A stretch of 6,035 nucleotides of DNA. It comes from Nitrospina sp. Lineage in GTDB: Bacteria > Nitrospinota > Nitrospinia > Nitrospinales > Nitrospinaceae. Below the pieces are notes generated by a model that saw only the letters and a program-made list of their open reading frames with translations, made no database searches and was not told the DNA's origin. How positions within the stretch are numbered: position 1 is the first letter of the stretch; every line of letters starts with the position of its first letter. Of this stretch, positions 5,278-6,035 are shown piece after piece. Location of the stretch: NCBI GenBank assembly GCA_004357365.1, contig SMVT01000149.1, positions 1 to 6,035 of the forward strand, read 5' to 3'. The position numbers were made by a program, and so were the translations under genes.

Positions 5278-6035
5278 ATGGCACAAGTCAGTATTGCCGG
5301 TGCGACCGGGTACACGGGTATCGAACTGCTCCGCCTCCTGGTGACACATCCGGACGTGGAGATCGGCACCCTCACCGCCGAGTCGCAAGCCGGAAAAAAT
5401 ATCGCCGAAGTGGCGCCCTCGCTCGCCGGCTGGATCGACCGCACCCTGGTGAAGTTGACGCCGGATGTGGCGAAGGAGTGCGACATCCTGTTCCTCGCAC
5501 TGCCGCACACCACCTCCATGAAACACGTGCCGGCGCTGTTGCAGGGCGGGTGCCGGATCATCGACCTCAGCGCCGACTACCGCCTGCGCGATGCCGCGGT
5601 GTACGGCGAATGGTACCAGACGCCGCATCTCAATCCGGAAGTCATCAAGGAAGCGGTGTACGGCCTGCCGGAATTGCACCGCGAACAAATCAAAGGCGCG
5701 CAACTGGTGGCCAACCCGGGATGTTACCCGACCGGGGCGATCCTGGCGCTGGCACCGTTCATGACCGTTGATTGGGTGAATGTGAAATCGATCATCGTCG
5801 ATTCCAAATCCGGTGTTTCGGGAGCCGGACGCACATTGTCGCAGACCACGCAATTCTGCGAGGCGGACGAAGCGGTGTCCGCTTACGGCCTGGGCGAGCA
5901 CCGGCACACGCCGGAGATCGAACAGGAGTTGAGCGGCCTGGCGGGAAAGAGCCTCACCGTCACATTTTCGCCGCACCTGATGCCGATGAAGCGCGGACTT
6001 CTGACCACGGCGTATATCGATTTGAAAAAAGAGAT
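5278..6035 (+). CDS. argC: N-acetyl-gamma-glutamyl-phosphate reductase (3' end missing)
   Basis: ArgC reduces N-acetyl-glutamyl-5-phosphate to N-acetylglutamate 5-semialdehyde with NADPH, the third step of arginine synthesis, in the cytoplasm. The window holds 252 codons of a protein usually about 345 residues long. The N-terminal nucleotide-binding site reads SIAGATGYTGIELLRLL (5-21). LALPHTTS (73-80) and IDLSADYRLRD (95-105) follow. The catalytic cysteine is Cys149 in NPGCYPTGA. SKSGVSGAGR (176-185), GEHRHTPEI (207-215) and PHLMPMKRGLL (232-242) are the remaining family motifs. This is the long type-1 form found in most bacteria. The start is fixed by AAGGAG five bases upstream of the ATG. 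It follows rpsI by 339 bp on the same strand, an order that recurs in some Deltaproteobacteria-like genomes, but a terminator and leader hairpin intervene, so a separate transcript is likely. No frameshift is seen. Confidence 0.97.
   Translation, partial: MAQVSIAGATGYTGIELLRLLVTHPDVEIGTLTAESQAGKNIAEVAPSLAGWIDRTLVKLTPDVAKECDILFLALPHTTSMKHVPALLQGGCRIIDLSADYRLRDAAVYGEWYQTPHLNPEVIKEAVYGLPELHREQIKGAQLVANPGCYPTGAILALAPFMTVDWVNVKSIIVDSKSGVSGAGRTLSQTTQFCEADEAVSAYGLGEHRHTPEIEQELSGLAGKSLTVTFSPHLMPMKRGLLTTAYIDLKKE

Noticed and set aside
5206..5976. A 256-codon open frame on the minus strand across argC
   Set aside because: It is the antisense shadow of argC, whose motifs are unmistakable, and has no ribosome binding site or family signature.

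Overview
This is a stretch of ordinary chromosome from a Gram-negative bacterium of moderately high GC content. It holds four confidently named genes: squalene-hopene cyclase (shc), ribosomal protein L13 (rplM), ribosomal protein S9 (rpsI) and the 5' three-quarters of argC. It also holds three small envelope-type genes: two predicted lipoproteins and a secreted DUF4124-type protein. Lipobox signal peptides, a hopanoid cyclase and the rplM-rpsI-argC order suggest a lineage such as Nitrospinota, Nitrospirota or the former Deltaproteobacteria. This placement is inferred from gene content alone and was not tested.

Layout. Positions 1-619 (minus strand) hold a two-gene unit: the DUF4124-type protein, then a lipoprotein that runs off the left edge. 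Positions 620-1076 are non-coding and contain a strong hairpin and a near-consensus sigma70-type promoter (TTGACA, 17 bp, CATAAT). That promoter drives a FlgO/CsgG-like lipoprotein gene (1077-1667, plus). Positions 1668-1908 separate this gene from the convergent shc and are filled by a G/C hairpin and a composite interspersed repeat with imperfect inverted ends. shc occupies 1909-3852 (minus). Between shc and rplM (3853-4071) two good promoters fire back to back, each associated with a palindrome. rplM (4072-4500) and rpsI (4549-4938) form the usual L13-S9 operon. A 339 bp gap follows, with a likely terminator, two diverged copies of a short hairpin-bearing repeat and a leader hairpin just before the argC ribosome binding site. 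argC starts at 5278 and is cut by the right edge.

How the genes relate. L13 and S9 are co-expressed ribosome components. ArgC carries out the third step of arginine synthesis and its leader suggests separate expression. SHC makes the hopanoid skeleton; no other hopanoid gene lies in the window. The small envelope genes have no clear link to the rest.

I looked for an unusual system and did not find one. There is no CRISPR array, toxin-antitoxin pair, transposase, phage gene, tRNA or rRNA that I can support. The most interesting material is in the intergenic DNA: the paired repeat after rpsI, the composite repeat between the FlgO-like gene and shc, the palindromes at the divergent promoters and the argC leader hairpin.
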